DNA of 64,000 bases from Prochlorococcaceae cyanobacterium jk18x22bins.40 (GCA_022826155.1 JAJDVL010000004.1:56462-120461); one strand, 5' to 3'; counted from the stretch's first letter, positions 17,111 to 28,155 are shown. The notes: a model not told the origin generated them from the letters alone. Program-made: numbers and translations.

Positions 17111-18467
17111 TCACGGCGCAGCCCATGTAGGGCTGCAACGCCTGGGGGATGGCCACGGAGCCATCGGGCTGCTGGTACCACTCCAGCAGGGCCGCCATGG
17201 TGCGGCCAATCGCCAGGCCGCTGCCGTTAAGGGTGTGGAGGAGGCGGTTGCGCTTGCCGTCTTTCATGCGGATGGAGGAGCGGCGCGCCTGGAAATCCCC
17301 GCAGGTGCTACAACTGCTGATTTCCCGATAGGCGCCCGCCCCGGCCAGCCACACCTCCAGGTCATAGGTGCGGCAGGCGGAAAACCCCAGATCGGCGGTA
17401 CAGAGTTCCACAACCCGATAGGGCAGCTCCAGGGCCTGAAGGACCGCCTCCGCATCGGCGGTCAGTTGTTCATGGGCCGCTTCGGAGGCGTCGGGATGGC
17501 AGAACCAATAGAGTTCCACCTTATTGAACTGGTGGAGGCGAATCAGACCGCGGGTGTCGCGGCCGTAGCTGCCCGCTTCCCGCCGGAAGCAGGGGCTGTA
17601 GGCCACGTAGCGGCGGGGCAGGTCCGTGGCCGGCAAAATTTCATCCCGATGCAAAGCCGTGAGGGGAACCTCCGCTGTGGGGCTCAGCCAGAGATCATCT
17701 TCGGCACAGCGGAAGCTTTCGTCCGCAAATTTGGGCAACTGACCGGAGCCGGTGAGGCTGGCGGTGTTCACCAACGCCGGGGGCAACACTTCCAGGTAAC
17801 CCCGGCTGACGTGCAGGTCCAGCATGAACTGAATCAAGGCCCGCTCCAGCCGCGCTCCCCAGCCCAGCAAGGTGATGAAGCGACTCTGGGCCATGCGCAC
17901 AGAGCGTTCGCTGTCCAATAACTCCAGCTTTTCCGCCAACTGCCAATGCTCCAGGCCGGGCGCGGCTGGTTTGGGGTCACCCCAGCGGCGCCGTTCCACG
18001 TTATCGGCTTCAGCCTTGCCGTCAGGGCAATGGGGGGAGGGCAGATTGGGAAGGCGCAGTAGTTCCTGGCGCAACTGGTCCTGAAGCACTTTCTCCTTCT
18101 CCTCCAGTGTGGCCACATCTTCCTTGGTTACCTTGCCCTGTTTCTCCAAGTGTTGACATAGATTCTCTAAATCGCCTAACTGCTCTTCTTGCTGCGCGCC
18201 AATTGTTGTGATGCTGTAGCCACCATCAGGCCCATACTCCGATTCGGAGGGGAGATTGTTTCGTATCTCAAAGATCTGCCTGCGCACTCCCCCCGCTTGA
18301 CGGCTAATCTTCTTGCCCTCAGCTTGGAGATTGGCCCGATCTTCCGCCAGCTTTTGCACCTGCTGGGCACACTGATGGAGCGCGTCAACATCCACCGCAA
18401 GGCCACGGCGGGCCAACTGCTCCGTCACGTGATCGGGGTCTTGGCGAACAAGGCGTGGGTCAAGCAC
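17085..18467 (-). CDS. serS: Seryl-tRNA synthetase with enlarged coiled-coil arm
   Basis: A class II synthetase of 460 residues from the GTG at 18467 (MLDPRLVRQDP); an ATG at 18506 would add 13. The catalytic domain is intact, with TAEVPLT, the motif 2 segment CFRREAGSYGRDTRGLIR and the motif 3 segment NGSGLAIGRTMAALLE. The N-terminal arm, which grips the long variable arm of tRNA-Ser, is about 34 residues longer than in E. coli SerRS. The extra material lies around 18162-18271 and includes a Gly/Tyr/Ser-containing break in the helix (SESEYGPDGGYSI). That stretch is also more AT-rich than its surroundings. Aminoacylation should be normal; the role of the insertion is unknown. Confidence 0.93.
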   Translation of the reverse strand: MLDPRLVRQDPDHVTEQLARRGLAVDVDALHQCAQQVQKLAEDRANLQAEGKKISRQAGGVRRQIFEIRNNLPSESEYGPDGGYSITTIGAQQEEQLGDLENLCQHLEKQGKVTKEDVATLEEKEKVLQDQLRQELLRLPNLPSPHCPDGKAEADNVERRRWGDPKPAAPGLEHWQLAEKLELLDSERSVRMAQSRFITLLGWGARLERALIQFMLDLHVSRGYLEVLPPALVNTASLTGSGQLPKFADESFRCAEDDLWLSPTAEVPLTALHRDEILPATDLPRRYVAYSPCFRREAGSYGRDTRGLIRLHQFNKVELYWFCHPDASEAAHEQLTADAEAVLQALELPYRVVELCTADLGFSACRTYDLEVWLAGAGAYREISSCSTCGDFQARRSSIRMKDGKRNRLLHTLNGSGLAIGRTMAALLEWYQQPDGSVAIPQALQPYMGCAVITPPSAPK

Positions 18468-18545
18468 AGCGGTGGTGGTCGTCAGTGGCGCCTTCAGCCT
18501 AAGCAAGGCCTGTATAAGCCCTTGAAAGTGCTGCCTTGCGGTCCG

Positions 18546-18791
18546 TCAGAGCACCTGCACCACGTCGCTGATTTCCGGGATCATCTCCCGCAGCTTGCGC
18601 TCAATGCCCATCTTCAGGGTCATGGTGCTGCTGGGGCAACTGCCGCAGGCCCCCTGGAGGCGCACCTTCACGATGGGGCCGTCCAGCTCCACCACCTCCA
18701 CGTTGCCCCCGTCCGCCAACAAAAACGGCCGCACCTCGTCCAGCACTTTCTCCACGTTGTCCTTGGTGAGGGCCATGGTGTCCATGGTCAT
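18546..18791 (-). CDS. NifU-like (Nfu) iron-sulphur scaffold protein
   Basis: An 81-residue single-domain NifU C-terminal protein. It contains [17 protein letters not shown] and the cluster-binding CxxC in [18 protein letters not shown], ending in the typical SDVVQVL. In cyanobacteria such NfuA-type scaffolds assemble 4Fe-4S clusters, including for photosystem I. ATG 18791 gives [17 protein letters not shown], matching the expected start; a longer frame to 18875 has no support. It lies upstream of serS on the same strand. Confidence 0.93.
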   Translation of the reverse strand: MTMDTMALTKDNVEKVLDEVRPFLLADGGNVEVVELDGPIVKVRLQGACGSCPSSTMTLKMGIERKLREMIPEISDVVQVL

Positions 18792-18873
18792 GGGGATTGG
18801 CAGCAACAGGTCCCATTCTAGGCTCAAGACTTCCCAACAGTGGGCGGCTCTGGTTCTGGAATGCAGGGGCAGC

Positions 18874-21800
18874 ATGGATAGGTCGGGCGCCCACGGTGGG
18901 GACAGTGATCAGTCTCCAAGGCCGCCAACAAGAGGGCGCCTGTTGGGCCGGGGCTTCCTGGAGAGGGAGTTGAAGCACACCCAGCCGTGGCGAACACTGG
19001 ACAGCCGGCAACTGGCGTCCATCAAGACGACGCTGGCGACCATTGTCTCCGGGGTCAGCGCCGGAGGCGCCCCCCAGGGCGCAGAAGCCACCAGGCACAG
19101 GGTGGTCTGGCCCATCCTCCGTTGTTTGGGATGGCGGGAAGGGCAACGGCGTCGGCCAACCAGGCTTGGGGCTGACCCAGGGGGGCAGCACCATGGCCAA
19201 GGTCTTGTGATGCTCAAGGCAACGGCATGGCAGGCCGCCCTGGACCACGGCCATGGTGGACGCCCGGCGCCAGCAGCCTGCATGGTGGGTGATCTGCGCC
19301 GGTCGGGCCGGCCCCGCTGGGGCATCCTCACCAACGGGGACTGCTGGCGGCTGTACGACGGCCAGGCCCGCTCCGTGGCCCGGGGTTTTCTGGAAATTCC
19401 ACTGCTCCAGGCCCTCCAACAGCCCCGTCTCCTGAAGCAGTTTGTGGTGTTTTTTCGCCCCCAGGCCTTGGGCCGACGCCAGGACGGCAGTTGCTGGCTG
19501 AAGGCCGCCCTGGCCGCCAATGGCCGCCGTCAAGAGCGCATGGCCACCGTGTTCATGGAGCAGGCCTGCCATCAGGCGTTTCCCACGCTGGCGACAGCCG
19601 TCGCCCAGGCGGCGCCAACAGCACCAGAGGCGGTGGTGCGGGAGGCCAGCCTGGTGATGCTCTATCGCTTGCTGTTCCTTCTCTATGGAGAAGGCCGTGG
19701 CCTGCTGCACGCCACTGCACCGGTTGACGGCAACAGCCTCCACGGACTGGCCCGGAGGTTGGCCCAGGCCCGGCGCAGGGGACAAGCAGCGTCCCGAGAC
19801 CATCAGGGCTACTGGGCAGCCATTGCCGCCCTCTTCCAGAACATGACCCACGAACACCCCGAACTGGGCCTGTTGGGGCAGCGCCTCTTCTCCGGGCAGC
19901 AAGCGCCCCTTCTGGACCAGGCCGCCCGCCATGGGGCCTGGAACGACGAGGTGGTGGCCCGCGTGCTGAAGGAGCTGTGCTTTACCCGTCAAGGGGAGCC
20001 CATTGATTATGGCGACTTGGCAGTAGAGCAGCTTGGCGCGTTATATGAACAGCTCATGGCCTGCAGGCTGAAACTTGACGGGGAGCGTATCACCATGGCG
20101 GCCAGCCGATTATCCCGAAAGACAGCCAGTCGCTATTACACCCCAGGGGGGCTGGTGGATCTGGTTCTTCAGGAAACCATGGACCCCCTGGTGCAAGGCC
20201 GTTCTGCCCGGCAGCTTCTGGACCTGAAAATTTGCGATCCCGCCATGGGGACAGGACATTTTCTCGTTGGCGTTTTAGATCATCTGGGGGACGCTGTGCT
20301 TGCTGCTAGCGCATCGCCCCCCTTCTCTTCCGTTGGGCGCGATGCCTGGACCGTGGGCAATCTAGTGGCACAGCACTGTCTCTACGGTGTGGACAAAGAT
20401 CCCATGGCGGTGGATCTGGCGCGGATGGCGCTGTTGCTCCATGGCGATTCCACGGCTGCAGGCCATCTGGATTGTCACCTGCACTACGGCAACAGTCTGT
20501 TTGGTGGTTGGATTGGCGATGCCGTGAAGACCATTCGTGACGGGGATGGGGCCAGAACGCTGCGGGCATTGGTGCAGTCCAGCCGCCGCGCCGCCGCCGC
20601 CATCGCCACCATGGATACGACAACCCTGCCAAACTGGGCCAGCACCCGGCATTGGCACGCTCTGACCCAGGCCAATGCGCCGCTGGCGGCCGTTTTATCC
20701 GCCGTCCATGCACGGCATTGGCTGGGGGCAGCCCCAAAAGGGGACCTGGAGATTGTCCACGACTTGTGGCGTGGGTGTTGGGGCAATCCCGTCCACGTGG
20801 TGACAGGGGTTGTGCCCGTCGCCAACCAGCGACTGGCCCGGATCTTGGAGCGGATGAACGCCGTCATGGCGGAAGAGCGATTGTTTCACTGGGAATTGGC
20901 CTGTCCTGGTCTGTGGTGCGAGGGGGATGGCGAGGGTCGCAACGGCGGCTTTGATGCCGTGATAGGGAACCCGCCCTGGGACAGGGTGAAACTGCAACAG
21001 GTGGAATGGTTTGCCCAGCACTGCCCTGACGTGGCGCGGGCGCCCCATGCCGCGGCGCGACGACAGCGCATTGCACACCTGCAGCATCACCAGACTTCTC
21101 ATGCTATGGCCTATGCCCGTGCGGCGGCCCGTGGAGCCGCCCAAGCCCGTGCGGCCAGATCCTGTGGGGACTATCCCCTCCTTTCAGGGGGGGATCTCAA
21201 TTTCTATGCGCTCTTTGTGGAGCGGGCCATGGGGTTGGTGAAGCCCCATGGCCTGGTGGGGATGGTGACGCCATCCGGTCTGGTGTCCGGAAAGACAGGA
21301 TCGGCTTTTTTCCGCCGTATCGCGCAAGAAAGACGCCTGAAAACCCTGTACGACTTTGAGAACGGCAAGACTTTTTTTCCCGATGTCCATGGATCGTTGC
21401 GGTTTTGCGTCTTCGTTGCCCGGAAGGCGCCACAGGACGGGGCATGCCATGCTGCCCACTGTGCCTTCCGCCTCCGCACCATGGCCGAGCTGAAGGATCC
21501 GGAGCGGGGGTTTCTTCTCCGTGCGGAAGACTTTGCCCGGGTCAATCCCAATACCGGAACCGCCCCTTTGTTTCGGAGCCGTCGGGATGCCCGCATCACC
21601 ACAGGGATTTATGGCCGCCTGCCTGTGCTGGTTCACCGATCAGGGGGCATGGTCCGTCCCACATGGCCAGTGACCTACAGAAGGATGGTTGACATGAGTG
21701 CCGACTCCCACCGTTTTCGCAGCGCTCCCGAAGGCGACGGCTGGCTGCCTCTCTACGAGGGGAAAATGGTGCAGGCATTCGACCACCGCGCTGCCGATGT

Positions 21801-22602
21801 TGTGGTCAACGAGAACAACCTGTTTCGTCCTGCTCAGCAACGTCGGTTACAGAATTCCGAAAAGGTCAGTCCTGACCGGCGACCACGGTGGCGGCATTAC
21901 GTGAAGGTGGACGCCAGACATTGGTTTTGGCCTGACGCATGGGTTGTTGCTTTCAAGGATGTCACGTCAACCACAAACATGAGAACCATGATCGCAACAA
22001 TTCTGCCCCGGGCTGCCGTCAGTCATAAGCTTCCCCTGTTGTTATTAAACAGTAACATCAGCAGACGACCGTCCTGGGCTTGTTTCATTCTCGCCAACCT
22101 GAATTCCGTCGTCTTTGATTTTGTCGTCCGCCAGAAGCTTTACGGCACAAGCTTGACGCTCCATATCCTTGAGCAGCTCCCCGTTGTGCCTCCGGAACGC
22201 TGCTTCAACATGAGGATAGGGTCCACCACAGCCACCGCCATCATCAGAGCGGCGGTGCTGGAACTCACCTACACCGCATGGGACCTTACGGCCTTTGCCC
22301 GTGATCTGGGCCATCGGGGACCACCCTTCGTTTGGAATCCACAGCGCCGCCTCCATCTGCGGGCAAGACTTGACGCCCTGTTTTTTCTTCTCTACGGCAT
22401 TACCAGCGAAGCGGAGATTCGTTACATTTACTCAACGTTTCCAATTCTGCAGCGGGAGGAAATGGCTCTTTATGGTCATTACAAGTCAGTGGAGACCTGC
22501 CTCAAAGGCCTGAGAACGTTCCAGAGGCTGGGGAGGCCATACCTGGGGGTATGCTTGAATGACCTGGGATCCAAGGACTCTAATCCAAGGATAGCACCCT
22601 AA
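18874..22602 (+). CDS. Type IIG-like restriction-modification protein (Eco57I-type methylase)
   Basis: A 1242-residue protein. The methyltransferase core has SAM motif [19 protein letters not shown] (about 450) and catalytic NPPW in [13 protein letters not shown] (about 699), diagnostic of N6-adenine methylases, followed by a long target-recognition C-terminus. The N-terminal 200 residues resemble the PD-(D/E)xK nuclease part of these enzymes: [13 protein letters not shown] (about 150) is the typical end of that domain. The expected ExK strand appears as VMLKA (about 112), so the catalytic acid may be lost. ATG 18874 is chosen with AGGGG 6 nt upstream. It could be a full enzyme or methylation-only. 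Its placement beside a tRNA gene fits horizontal transfer. Confidence 0.85.
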   Translation: MDRSGAHGGDSDQSPRPPTRGRLLGRGFLERELKHTQPWRTLDSRQLASIKTTLATIVSGVSAGGAPQGAEATRHRVVWPILRCLGWREGQRRRPTRLGADPGGQHHGQGLVMLKATAWQAALDHGHGGRPAPAACMVGDLRRSGRPRWGILTNGDCWRLYDGQARSVARGFLEIPLLQALQQPRLLKQFVVFFRPQALGRRQDGSCWLKAALAANGRRQERMATVFMEQACHQAFPTLATAVAQAAPTAPEAVVREASLVMLYRLLFLLYGEGRGLLHATAPVDGNSLHGLARRLAQARRRGQAASRDHQGYWAAIAALFQNMTHEHPELGLLGQRLFSGQQAPLLDQAARHGAWNDEVVARVLKELCFTRQGEPIDYGDLAVEQLGALYEQLMACRLKLDGERITMAASRLSRKTASRYYTPGGLVDLVLQETMDPLVQGRSARQLLDLKICDPAMGTGHFLVGVLDHLGDAVLAASASPPFSSVGRDAWTVGNLVAQHCLYGVDKDPMAVDLARMALLLHGDSTAAGHLDCHLHYGNSLFGGWIGDAVKTIRDGDGARTLRALVQSSRRAAAAIATMDTTTLPNWASTRHWHALTQANAPLAAVLSAVHARHWLGAAPKGDLEIVHDLWRGCWGNPVHVVTGVVPVANQRLARILERMNAVMAEERLFHWELACPGLWCEGDGEGRNGGFDAVIGNPPWDRVKLQQVEWFAQHCPDVARAPHAAARRQRIAHLQHHQTSHAMAYARAAARGAAQARAARSCGDYPLLSGGDLNFYALFVERAMGLVKPHGLVGMVTPSGLVSGKTGSAFFRRIAQERRLKTLYDFENGKTFFPDVHGSLRFCVFVARKAPQDGACHAAHCAFRLRTMAELKDPERGFLLRAEDFARVNPNTGTAPLFRSRRDARITTGIYGRLPVLVHRSGGMVRPTWPVTYRRMVDMSADSHRFRSAPEGDGWLPLYEGKMVQAFDHRAADVVVNENNLFRPAQQRRLQNSEKVSPDRRPRWRHYVKVDARHWFWPDAWVVAFKDVTSTTNMRTMIATILPRAAVSHKLPLLLLNSNISRRPSWACFILANLNSVVFDFVVRQKLYGTSLTLHILEQLPVVPPERCFNMRIGSTTATAIIRAAVLELTYTAWDLTAFARDLGHRGPPFVWNPQRRLHLRARLDALFFLLYGITSEAEIRYIYSTFPILQREEMALYGHYKSVETCLKGLRTFQRLGRPYLGVCLNDLGSKDSNPRIAP

Positions 22603-22631
22603 GATTACTGATGTCCATCCGATGCCCTATC

Positions 22632-22703
<72 letters not shown>

Positions 22704-22840
22704 TCTGTTGCTCACGACGGCTCTTTTGTAGGTGGTGTCCGTAGTGGTGGACAACTGGAAATTTTTTATTTTCTCCGTGTTCTGCTCTGGCACAAACCAT
22801 GCTAAAGTTGATAGCGTTTAGTCACCCTGTGCTCCAAACG

Positions 22841-23206
22841 ATGCTGACGAAAACAGAACTTCTCAACAAGGTTCGTGAGCTTGCTGATGCCAGCAAGTCG
22901 GACGTGGTCCGCGCCTGTGGCTACGTATCCACCACCAAGGACGGGCGGGAACGTCTCAACTTCACGGCGTTCTACGAAGCGGTTCTTGATGCCAAGGGTG
23001 TGGAAGTTGGCCGCAGCGGTGGGGCCAAAACCGGTCGCAAGCTCAGCTTTCTGGCCACGGTTCAGGGGAACGGAAATCTGCTCATTGGCAAAGCCTACAC
23101 CAAAAAGCTGGGCCTGAACCCTGGTGACGAATTTGAGATCAAGCTGGGCCGGAAGCACATCCGCCTTGTTCCGCTGGGCAGCGAGGACGACGGCGGAGAG
23201 GAGTAA
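22841..23206 (+). CDS. cyAbrB family transcriptional regulator
   Basis: A 121-residue protein of the cyanobacterial AbrB-like family. It has the conserved N-terminal helix [23 protein letters not shown], given here across two stretches, and a C-terminal swapped-hairpin DNA-binding half (GNGNLLIGKAY, LGLNPGDEFEIKLGRKHIRL). cyAbrB proteins act as broad transcription regulators of carbon and nitrogen metabolism. ATG 22841 gives the usual MLTKTELLNKV start; an upstream ATG at 22799 adds 14 residues unlike the family. A second cyAbrB follows 74 bp later, fused to ValRS. After the stop, a different frame stays open to 23280 and looks faintly coding. Confidence 0.9.
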   Translation: MLTKTELLNKVRELADASKSDVVRACGYVSTTKDGRERLNFTAFYEAVLDAKGVEVGRSGGAKTGRKLSFLATVQGNGNLLIGKAYTKKLGLNPGDEFEIKLGRKHIRLVPLGSEDDGGEE

Positions 23207-23280
23207 TTGTTGGTCGCTTCAGCAAGGGCAAGATGCCGTTGCCGGCCAAGTTCAACGATGACGCAAACCCCTTTGCCTGA

Positions 23281-26200
23281 ATGATGCTCAAACACGCAGA
23301 GCTTCTCCATAAAGTCCGTGAGCTTGCTGGCGCCAGCAAAACAGAAGTCGTTCGCGCCTGCGGCTATGTCACCACCATGAGGGATGGCCGTGAACGCCTC
23401 AACTTCACGGAGTTTTACGACGCACTTCTCCAGGCCAAAGGCGTACGGATTGGCGGTGGAACCCAAGGCGGACGCAAGCTCGGCTTTGCAACCAAGGTTC
23501 AAGGAAACGGCAACCTGCTGGTCGGCAAGGCTTATATCAGCCAACTGGGTTTGGTACCCGGTGATCAAATGGCCATTGAGATCCGTGGCGGCCATGTTGT
23601 GCTGACCGCGATGGAGCAGGACAGGAGCGCGTCCCATGAACACCCGGCGCCGGTGTCCATGGGGCAATACGATCCCAAGGCCACAGAAGCCCGCTGGCAG
23701 TCGGCCTGGGAGCGCTGCGATGCATTCCATCCGGATCCCCAGGCCCCGGGCCAACCCTATGGGGTGGTGATTCCACCCCCCAACGTGACGGGCAAGCTGC
23801 ACATGGGCCATGCTTTTGAAGCGGCCCTGATGGACGCCGTGGTGCGGTTCAAGCGGTTACAGGGGTACAACACTCTCTGCCTGCCGGGCATGGACCACGC
23901 CTCCATTGCTGTGCAAACTCTCCTGGAAAAACAACTGGCCCAGGAAGGAACCAGCAAAGACCAGCTTGGCCGTGAAGCTTTCCTGGAGCGGGCCTGGGCC
24001 TGGAAACAGGAGAGTGGTGGAGCAATCGTCACCCAACTGCGTCGTCTGGGGTTTTCCGTAGATTGGCGGCGGGAGCGCTTCACCCTGGACCCGGAGCTCA
24101 GCCGGGCCGTACAGGAATCATTTCTGAGGTTGCACGAGAAGGGGCTGATTTATCGGGGGGAATATCTGGTGAACTGGTGTCCTGCCTCCAACTCGGCAGT
24201 GAGCGACCTGGAGGTGGAGATGAAGGAAGTGGACGGTCATCTCTGGTATTTCCGCTATCCCCTCACCGATGGATCCGGTCACCTGGAGGTGGCCACCACC
24301 CGCCCCGAGACCATGCTGGGGGACGTGGCGGTAGCCGTAAATCCCGGCGACAAACGCTATGCCCCATGGGTGGGCCGTACCATCACCCTGCCTCTGGTGG
24401 GTCGCAAGATTCCGGTGATTGCCGATGATCACGTGGATCCCCAATTCGGCACCGGCTGCGTAAAAGTGACTCCGGCCCATGACCCCAACGACTTTGCCAT
24501 AGGTCAGCGCCATGGTCTGCCTCTGGTGACGGTCATGGGCAAGGACGGGCGCATGAACGAAGCTGCGGGGCAATTCCGTGGCCTGGAGCGCTTCGAGGCG
24601 CGGCACGCCGTTGTGGCCGCCCTGGCCGCTGAACAGGCCTTGGTGAAAGTGGAAGATTACCGCCACACTGTTCCCTACTCGGACCGGGGCAAAGTTCCGG
24701 TGGAGCCACTGCTTTCCACCCAGTGGTTTGTGCGCACCAAACCGCTGGCCAATGCCTGCCTGGCCGCCCTGAGCCAGGGACGCCCCCGCTTTGTTCCCGA
24801 GCGCTGGGCCAAGGTATACCAGAATTGGCTCACCGAGATCCGCGACTGGTGCATCAGCCGCCAGTTGTGGTGGGGCCATCGCATTCCAGCCTGGTTTGTG
24901 GTGAGTGAAACCGGCTCCCGGTTGCGCAGCGACACACCCTACGTGGTGGCCCGCAATGCAACCGAAGCCCAGGACAAGGCCCGGCGCCGTTACGGACCCA
25001 ACGCCACAATTCAGCAGGATGAAGACGTGCTGGACACCTGGTTCTCCAGCGCCCTTTGGCCTTTCTCCACCATGGGCTGGCCGGATGAGGAGAGTGCCGA
25101 TCTGCGGTGCTGGTATCCCAACAGCACCCTGTTCACGGGATTCGACATCATCTTCTTCTGGGTGGCCCGCATGGCCATGATGGCCGCGGTCTGCACCCGC
25201 GCCATTCCCTTCGCCGATGTGTACATCCACGGACTGGTGCGGGACGCCCAGAACCGCAAGATGAGCAAATCCGCCGGCAATGGCATTGATCCCCTGGTGC
25301 TCTGTGAGCGTTATGGGGCAGACGCCCTGCGCTTTTCCCTGGTGCGGGGCGTGGCCGGAGCGGGGCAGGACATTCGTCTGGACTTCGATCCCGCTACACA
25401 AACATCCAATACTGTCGAGATATCGAGAAACTTTGCCAACAAGCTGTGGAACGCCACCCGTTTTGCCCTCCTCAATCTGGATGGGGCCACCCCGTCGTCC
25501 CTTGGCCAGCCGGATCCCCACAAACTCCTGATCGCAGATCGCTGGATCTTCTCCCGCCTGGTACGCACCAGTGGGGCCATGGCAGAGAAGCTGGACACCT
25601 ACGGCCTGGGGGAAGCGGCCAGGATCCTCTATGAATTTGCCTGGAACGACGTGTGCGATTGGACCATTGAATTACTCAAGCGGCGCCTCAACGGCAACAA
25701 TCCGGAGGATCGCCGCACGGCCCAGCAGGTTCTGGCCTTGGTGGTTGAGCAACTGCTGGTGCTGGTCCATCCTTTCATGCCCCACGTCAGCGAGGAGCTC
25801 TGGCACCGGCTGAGCGGTGCGGACGGCGACACCTTCCTGGCGCTACAACGGTGGCCCCAACTGGATCCGGCCCACCTAAACGACCACCTGGAACAGCAGT
25901 TCGGAGCCGTCATTGACGCCGTTCGCGTGGTGCGCAACCTGCGGGCAGTGGCGGGCTTGAAAGCCTCCCAGAGCGCGGATGTTCTCTTTGTGAGTGACAA
26001 CAAAGGGCTCTGTCAGTTGTTACAGGAGGCCAGGGACGACATTGCCAGTCTCACCAGGGCTGGCACGGTGGACATCAGCGCCACCGCCGTGGACCTGCCC
26101 CGCTGTTTGAGTGCTGTCAGTGGTGAACTGCAAATTCTGCTGCCGGTGGGTGGTCTTGTGGATGTGGACGCCCTGCGGGACCGCCTGCGGAAAGACCTGG

Positions 26201-26361
26201 GCAAAGCGGAGAAGGAGATCACCGTCCTTGCCGAGCGCTTGAGCAATCCCGGGTTTCTGGATCGGGCTCCCCAGGACGTGGTGGGCAGGATGCGCTCCAA
26301 TCTGAGCGAGGCCCGGCAGCAACAGCGCCTGGCCCAAAGTCGCCTCGCCTCCCTGGGCTGA
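23281..26361 (+). CDS. valS: cyAbrB domain fused in frame to valyl-tRNA synthetase
   Basis: One open frame of 1026 residues. Residues 1-110 form a complete cyAbrB domain ([50 protein letters not shown]). After a linker of about 16 residues comes a full ValRS: the HIGH motif as HMGH in [14 protein letters not shown], the editing domain, WWGHRIPAW, the KMSKS loop in [11 protein letters not shown], the anticodon-binding domain, and the C-terminal coiled coil. No stop separates them. Internal ATGs at 23611 and 23659 could start a free synthetase, but neither has a good ribosome site, and AbrB could then only be made as the fusion. The start is ATGATG at 23281/23284. A sequencing error removing a stop is the main alternative. 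Confidence 0.9.
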   Translation: MMLKHAELLHKVRELAGASKTEVVRACGYVTTMRDGRERLNFTEFYDALLQAKGVRIGGGTQGGRKLGFATKVQGNGNLLVGKAYISQLGLVPGDQMAIEIRGGHVVLTAMEQDRSASHEHPAPVSMGQYDPKATEARWQSAWERCDAFHPDPQAPGQPYGVVIPPPNVTGKLHMGHAFEAALMDAVVRFKRLQGYNTLCLPGMDHASIAVQTLLEKQLAQEGTSKDQLGREAFLERAWAWKQESGGAIVTQLRRLGFSVDWRRERFTLDPELSRAVQESFLRLHEKGLIYRGEYLVNWCPASNSAVSDLEVEMKEVDGHLWYFRYPLTDGSGHLEVATTRPETMLGDVAVAVNPGDKRYAPWVGRTITLPLVGRKIPVIADDHVDPQFGTGCVKVTPAHDPNDFAIGQRHGLPLVTVMGKDGRMNEAAGQFRGLERFEARHAVVAALAAEQALVKVEDYRHTVPYSDRGKVPVEPLLSTQWFVRTKPLANACLAALSQGRPRFVPERWAKVYQNWLTEIRDWCISRQLWWGHRIPAWFVVSETGSRLRSDTPYVVARNATEAQDKARRRYGPNATIQQDEDVLDTWFSSALWPFSTMGWPDEESADLRCWYPNSTLFTGFDIIFFWVARMAMMAAVCTRAIPFADVYIHGLVRDAQNRKMSKSAGNGIDPLVLCERYGADALRFSLVRGVAGAGQDIRLDFDPATQTSNTVEISRNFANKLWNATRFALLNLDGATPSSLGQPDPHKLLIADRWIFSRLVRTSGAMAEKLDTYGLGEAARILYEFAWNDVCDWTIELLKRRLNGNNPEDRRTAQQVLALVVEQLLVLVHPFMPHVSEELWHRLSGADGDTFLALQRWPQLDPAHLNDHLEQQFGAVIDAVRVVRNLRAVAGLKASQSADVLFVSDNKGLCQLLQEARDDIASLTRAGTVDISATAVDLPRCLSAVSGELQILLPVGGLVDVDALRDRLRKDLGKAEKEITVLAERLSNPGFLDRAPQDVVGRMRSNLSEARQQQRLAQSRLASLG

Positions 26362-26422
26362 CGGCGGTCCTGCCCCAAGCGGGATAGGGTTTAGCCGGTC
26401 CCAGCTCCCCGTAACCACCACC

Positions 26423-27040
26423 ATGTCGTCCCTTATCGAACCCATCGAAACCTTCCTCAGGGAATTAGGTCCGGTGGGCTGGATCGTGTTCATTGCCCTG
26501 TATGCCCTGGCGGTCACCGTCTACGTGCCGGGTTCGCTGCTGACCCTGTTGGGTGGCGCGTTGTTCGGGCCGCAACTGGGGGTGCTGGGGGTGCTGGCGG
26601 GCGCCTTTCTCGGGATGGCCGGCAACTGGTTTCTCACGCGCCAGTGGCTACGTCCCTGGGCCCAAAGGAAACTGGAGCAGAATCCACGTCTGCAGCGGCT
26701 GGAGCAGGCGCTGAGCCGGGACGAGGGTTGGAAGCTGGTGGCGCTTCTGCGGTTGTCGCCCCTGTTTCCTTTTGTGTTGATCAACCTGGTGTGCGCCCTC
26801 ACCAGCAACCTGCGCTTTCTGCCCTACATGGCGGCCTCAGCCACCATCCTGCCTGGCACCATCCTCTACATCTACATTGGCGACACGGTCCGCCGGGGTT
26901 TGACCTTGGAGGGTGGCCTGGAGCAGGGTCAATTTGCCCTGCGAATCCTTGGCGTGGCAGCTACCTTTGCCGTGGTCTGGCTGGTGGGCCGCACCGCCAG
27001 CAAGGTGCTGAAAAAGCAACTCAGTGAAACGGACACCTGA
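26423..27040 (+). CDS. TVP38/TMEM64 (DedA-like, VTT domain) membrane protein
   Basis: A 205-residue membrane protein with the VTT domain. A re-entrant VYVPGSLLTLLGGALFGP segment lies near residue 32, LRLSPLFPFVLINLVCAL near 112, and about five hydrophobic helices in all. The family is implicated in lipid scrambling and membrane homeostasis; its bacterial role is not settled. It lies 61 bp after the ValRS gene on the same strand and could be cotranscribed. Confidence 0.85.
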   Translation: MSSLIEPIETFLRELGPVGWIVFIALYALAVTVYVPGSLLTLLGGALFGPQLGVLGVLAGAFLGMAGNWFLTRQWLRPWAQRKLEQNPRLQRLEQALSRDEGWKLVALLRLSPLFPFVLINLVCALTSNLRFLPYMAASATILPGTILYIYIGDTVRRGLTLEGGLEQGQFALRILGVAATFAVVWLVGRTASKVLKKQLSETDT

Positions 27041-27271
27041 TCAGGCGGCTCGGAACAGGTTGCGAATGCCGCGGCTGACGGGGGAAAGGACAAGGTCGCG
27101 GAGCACGGCAATGACCACAAACCAGACCAGTCGCAGGCGGGCCAGGATGCCGCGTCGCTGAGCCAGGTGAGCGTACTTGGCGCGACCACAGTCCGTTTTG
27201 ATCCAGCGTTCAATACCTTGGTCCATGACGTGACAGGAGCACTGCATCCAGTCTGCCGCAATTTCCGTCAA
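27041..27271 (-). CDS. Small conserved-looking membrane protein
   Basis: A 76-residue protein of unknown function. The N-terminal half has three Cys (MQCSCHV and TDCGRAKY) and the C-terminal half one hydrophobic stretch ([17 protein letters not shown]). Its ATG overlaps the stop of the upstream exonuclease gene by four bases, indicating translational coupling in the ligA-exonuclease operon. Its stop abuts the end of the converging TVP38 gene, with no base between them. Confidence 0.6.
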   Translation of the reverse strand: MTEIAADWMQCSCHVMDQGIERWIKTDCGRAKYAHLAQRRGILARLRLVWFVVIAVLRDLVLSPVSRGIRNLFRAA

Positions 27272-28155
27272 GTGGACCCGTGATCCAAGCGGTGTAAGAG
27301 CGCGTCTTCGTCAAGAATCTCAATGCCAAGGGTACGGGCCTTATCCAGCTTGCTGCCCGGATTGGCGCCCACCACCAGATGGGTGGTCTTCTTGCTGACG
27401 CTACTGGTCACGGTTCCTCCCGCCGCCTCAATCCTTTTCTTGGCTTCAGCCCGGCTGAGGCTGGCCAGGGTGCCGGTGAGAGCAAAAGCCTGGCCGGCGA
27501 GTGGCCCTTGGGAGAGATTGTGGATTGATCTAGGTGAAGACGTCCTCACCTTCCTGGAGCTTGACGACTCCGAGGCCAGCGAAGCCTTGTCTTGGCGATG
27601 AGGCCTGGGCCGGCCGAGGCTAACCGAGAGCAGCCCTTCCAGATCATCGCACCGTGCCAAGATCTGGGCCAAGCAGGTGCAGTCTGCCAGGGCGCGGTGT
27701 GCGTCGCCGATCCGTACTTCATAGGCTCGAGCCAAGTCCTCCAATTTCACACGGCCCGGTCGCAACCCCAGTTGTGACGGCCATGGTGCTGTACAGGTGC
27801 ATACCCAAGGCAATGTCAAAGCCGGCAGGGGTGAGCGGCCAAACCAGCGGCGATCAAAGCTGACATTGTGGGCCACCGCCACATCAGCATGTTGGGCCAT
27901 TACCTGAAACAACTCCAGCGTCTGCTCCCATGGCTGTGGCCGTTGGCTGGCTTCCGGTGAAATCTTGTTGATCCATTGAGCAGGATTCCGGTCAACGGGG
28001 AACAGCGTAGACACTTGGCTGAGAGTGGTCCGCAGGGACACAGAGAACAGCACGGCTCCCAACTCAATGCAGCGGTGCTTCTCTGGACTGAGCCCCGTGG
28101 TTTCCAAGTCCAGGATCAGCAGGGTTTCAAGACTGGGTGGCCGGGTTGTGGTCAT
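27268..28155 (-). CDS. DEDDh 3'-5' exonuclease fused to a BRCT domain
   Basis: A 295-residue protein. Residues 1-175 form a DnaQ-type exonuclease: Exo[12 protein letters not shown], Exo[14 protein letters not shown], and ExoIII with HRALADCT carrying the His and Asp. After a Ser/Arg-rich linker (195-213), residues 217-290 form a BRCT domain nearly identical to the one at the end of the neighbouring LigA. The gene overlaps the end of ligA by 29 bp and the next small gene by 4, so it is part of one operon. The fusion should bring proofreading or end-trimming activity to the partners of the ligase BRCT; this is inference. Confidence 0.88.
   Translation of the reverse strand: MTTTRPPSLETLLILDLETTGLSPEKHRCIELGAVLFSVSLRTTLSQVSTLFPVDRNPAQWINKISPEASQRPQPWEQTLELFQVMAQHADVAVAHNVSFDRRWFGRSPLPALTLPWVCTCTAPWPSQLGLRPGRVKLEDLARAYEVRIGDAHRALADCTCLAQILARCDDLEGLLSVSLGRPRPHRQDKASLASESSSSRKVRTSSPRSIHNLSQGPLAGQAFALTGTLASLSRAEAKKRIEAAGGTVTSSVSKKTTHLVVGANPGSKLDKARTLGIEILDEDALLHRLDHGST
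27298..27432. repeat. BRCT-coding direct repeat, copy in the exonuclease gene
   Basis: This 135-bp block matches 28256-28390 in ligA with five mismatches by eye (about 96% identity, including silent sites). Both copies are in the same orientation, 958 bp apart. The similarity marks a recent domain duplication or ongoing gene conversion. Confidence 0.9.

Noticed and set aside
18595..18873. Longer N-terminus for the restriction-modification protein
   Set aside because: It would be antisense to the NifU-like gene and has low-complexity composition; ATG 18874 has a good ribosome site.
22841..23206. cyAbrB as antitoxin of a toxin-antitoxin pair
   Set aside because: The protein matches the cyanobacterial AbrB regulator family along its full length, and no toxin-like gene is adjacent.
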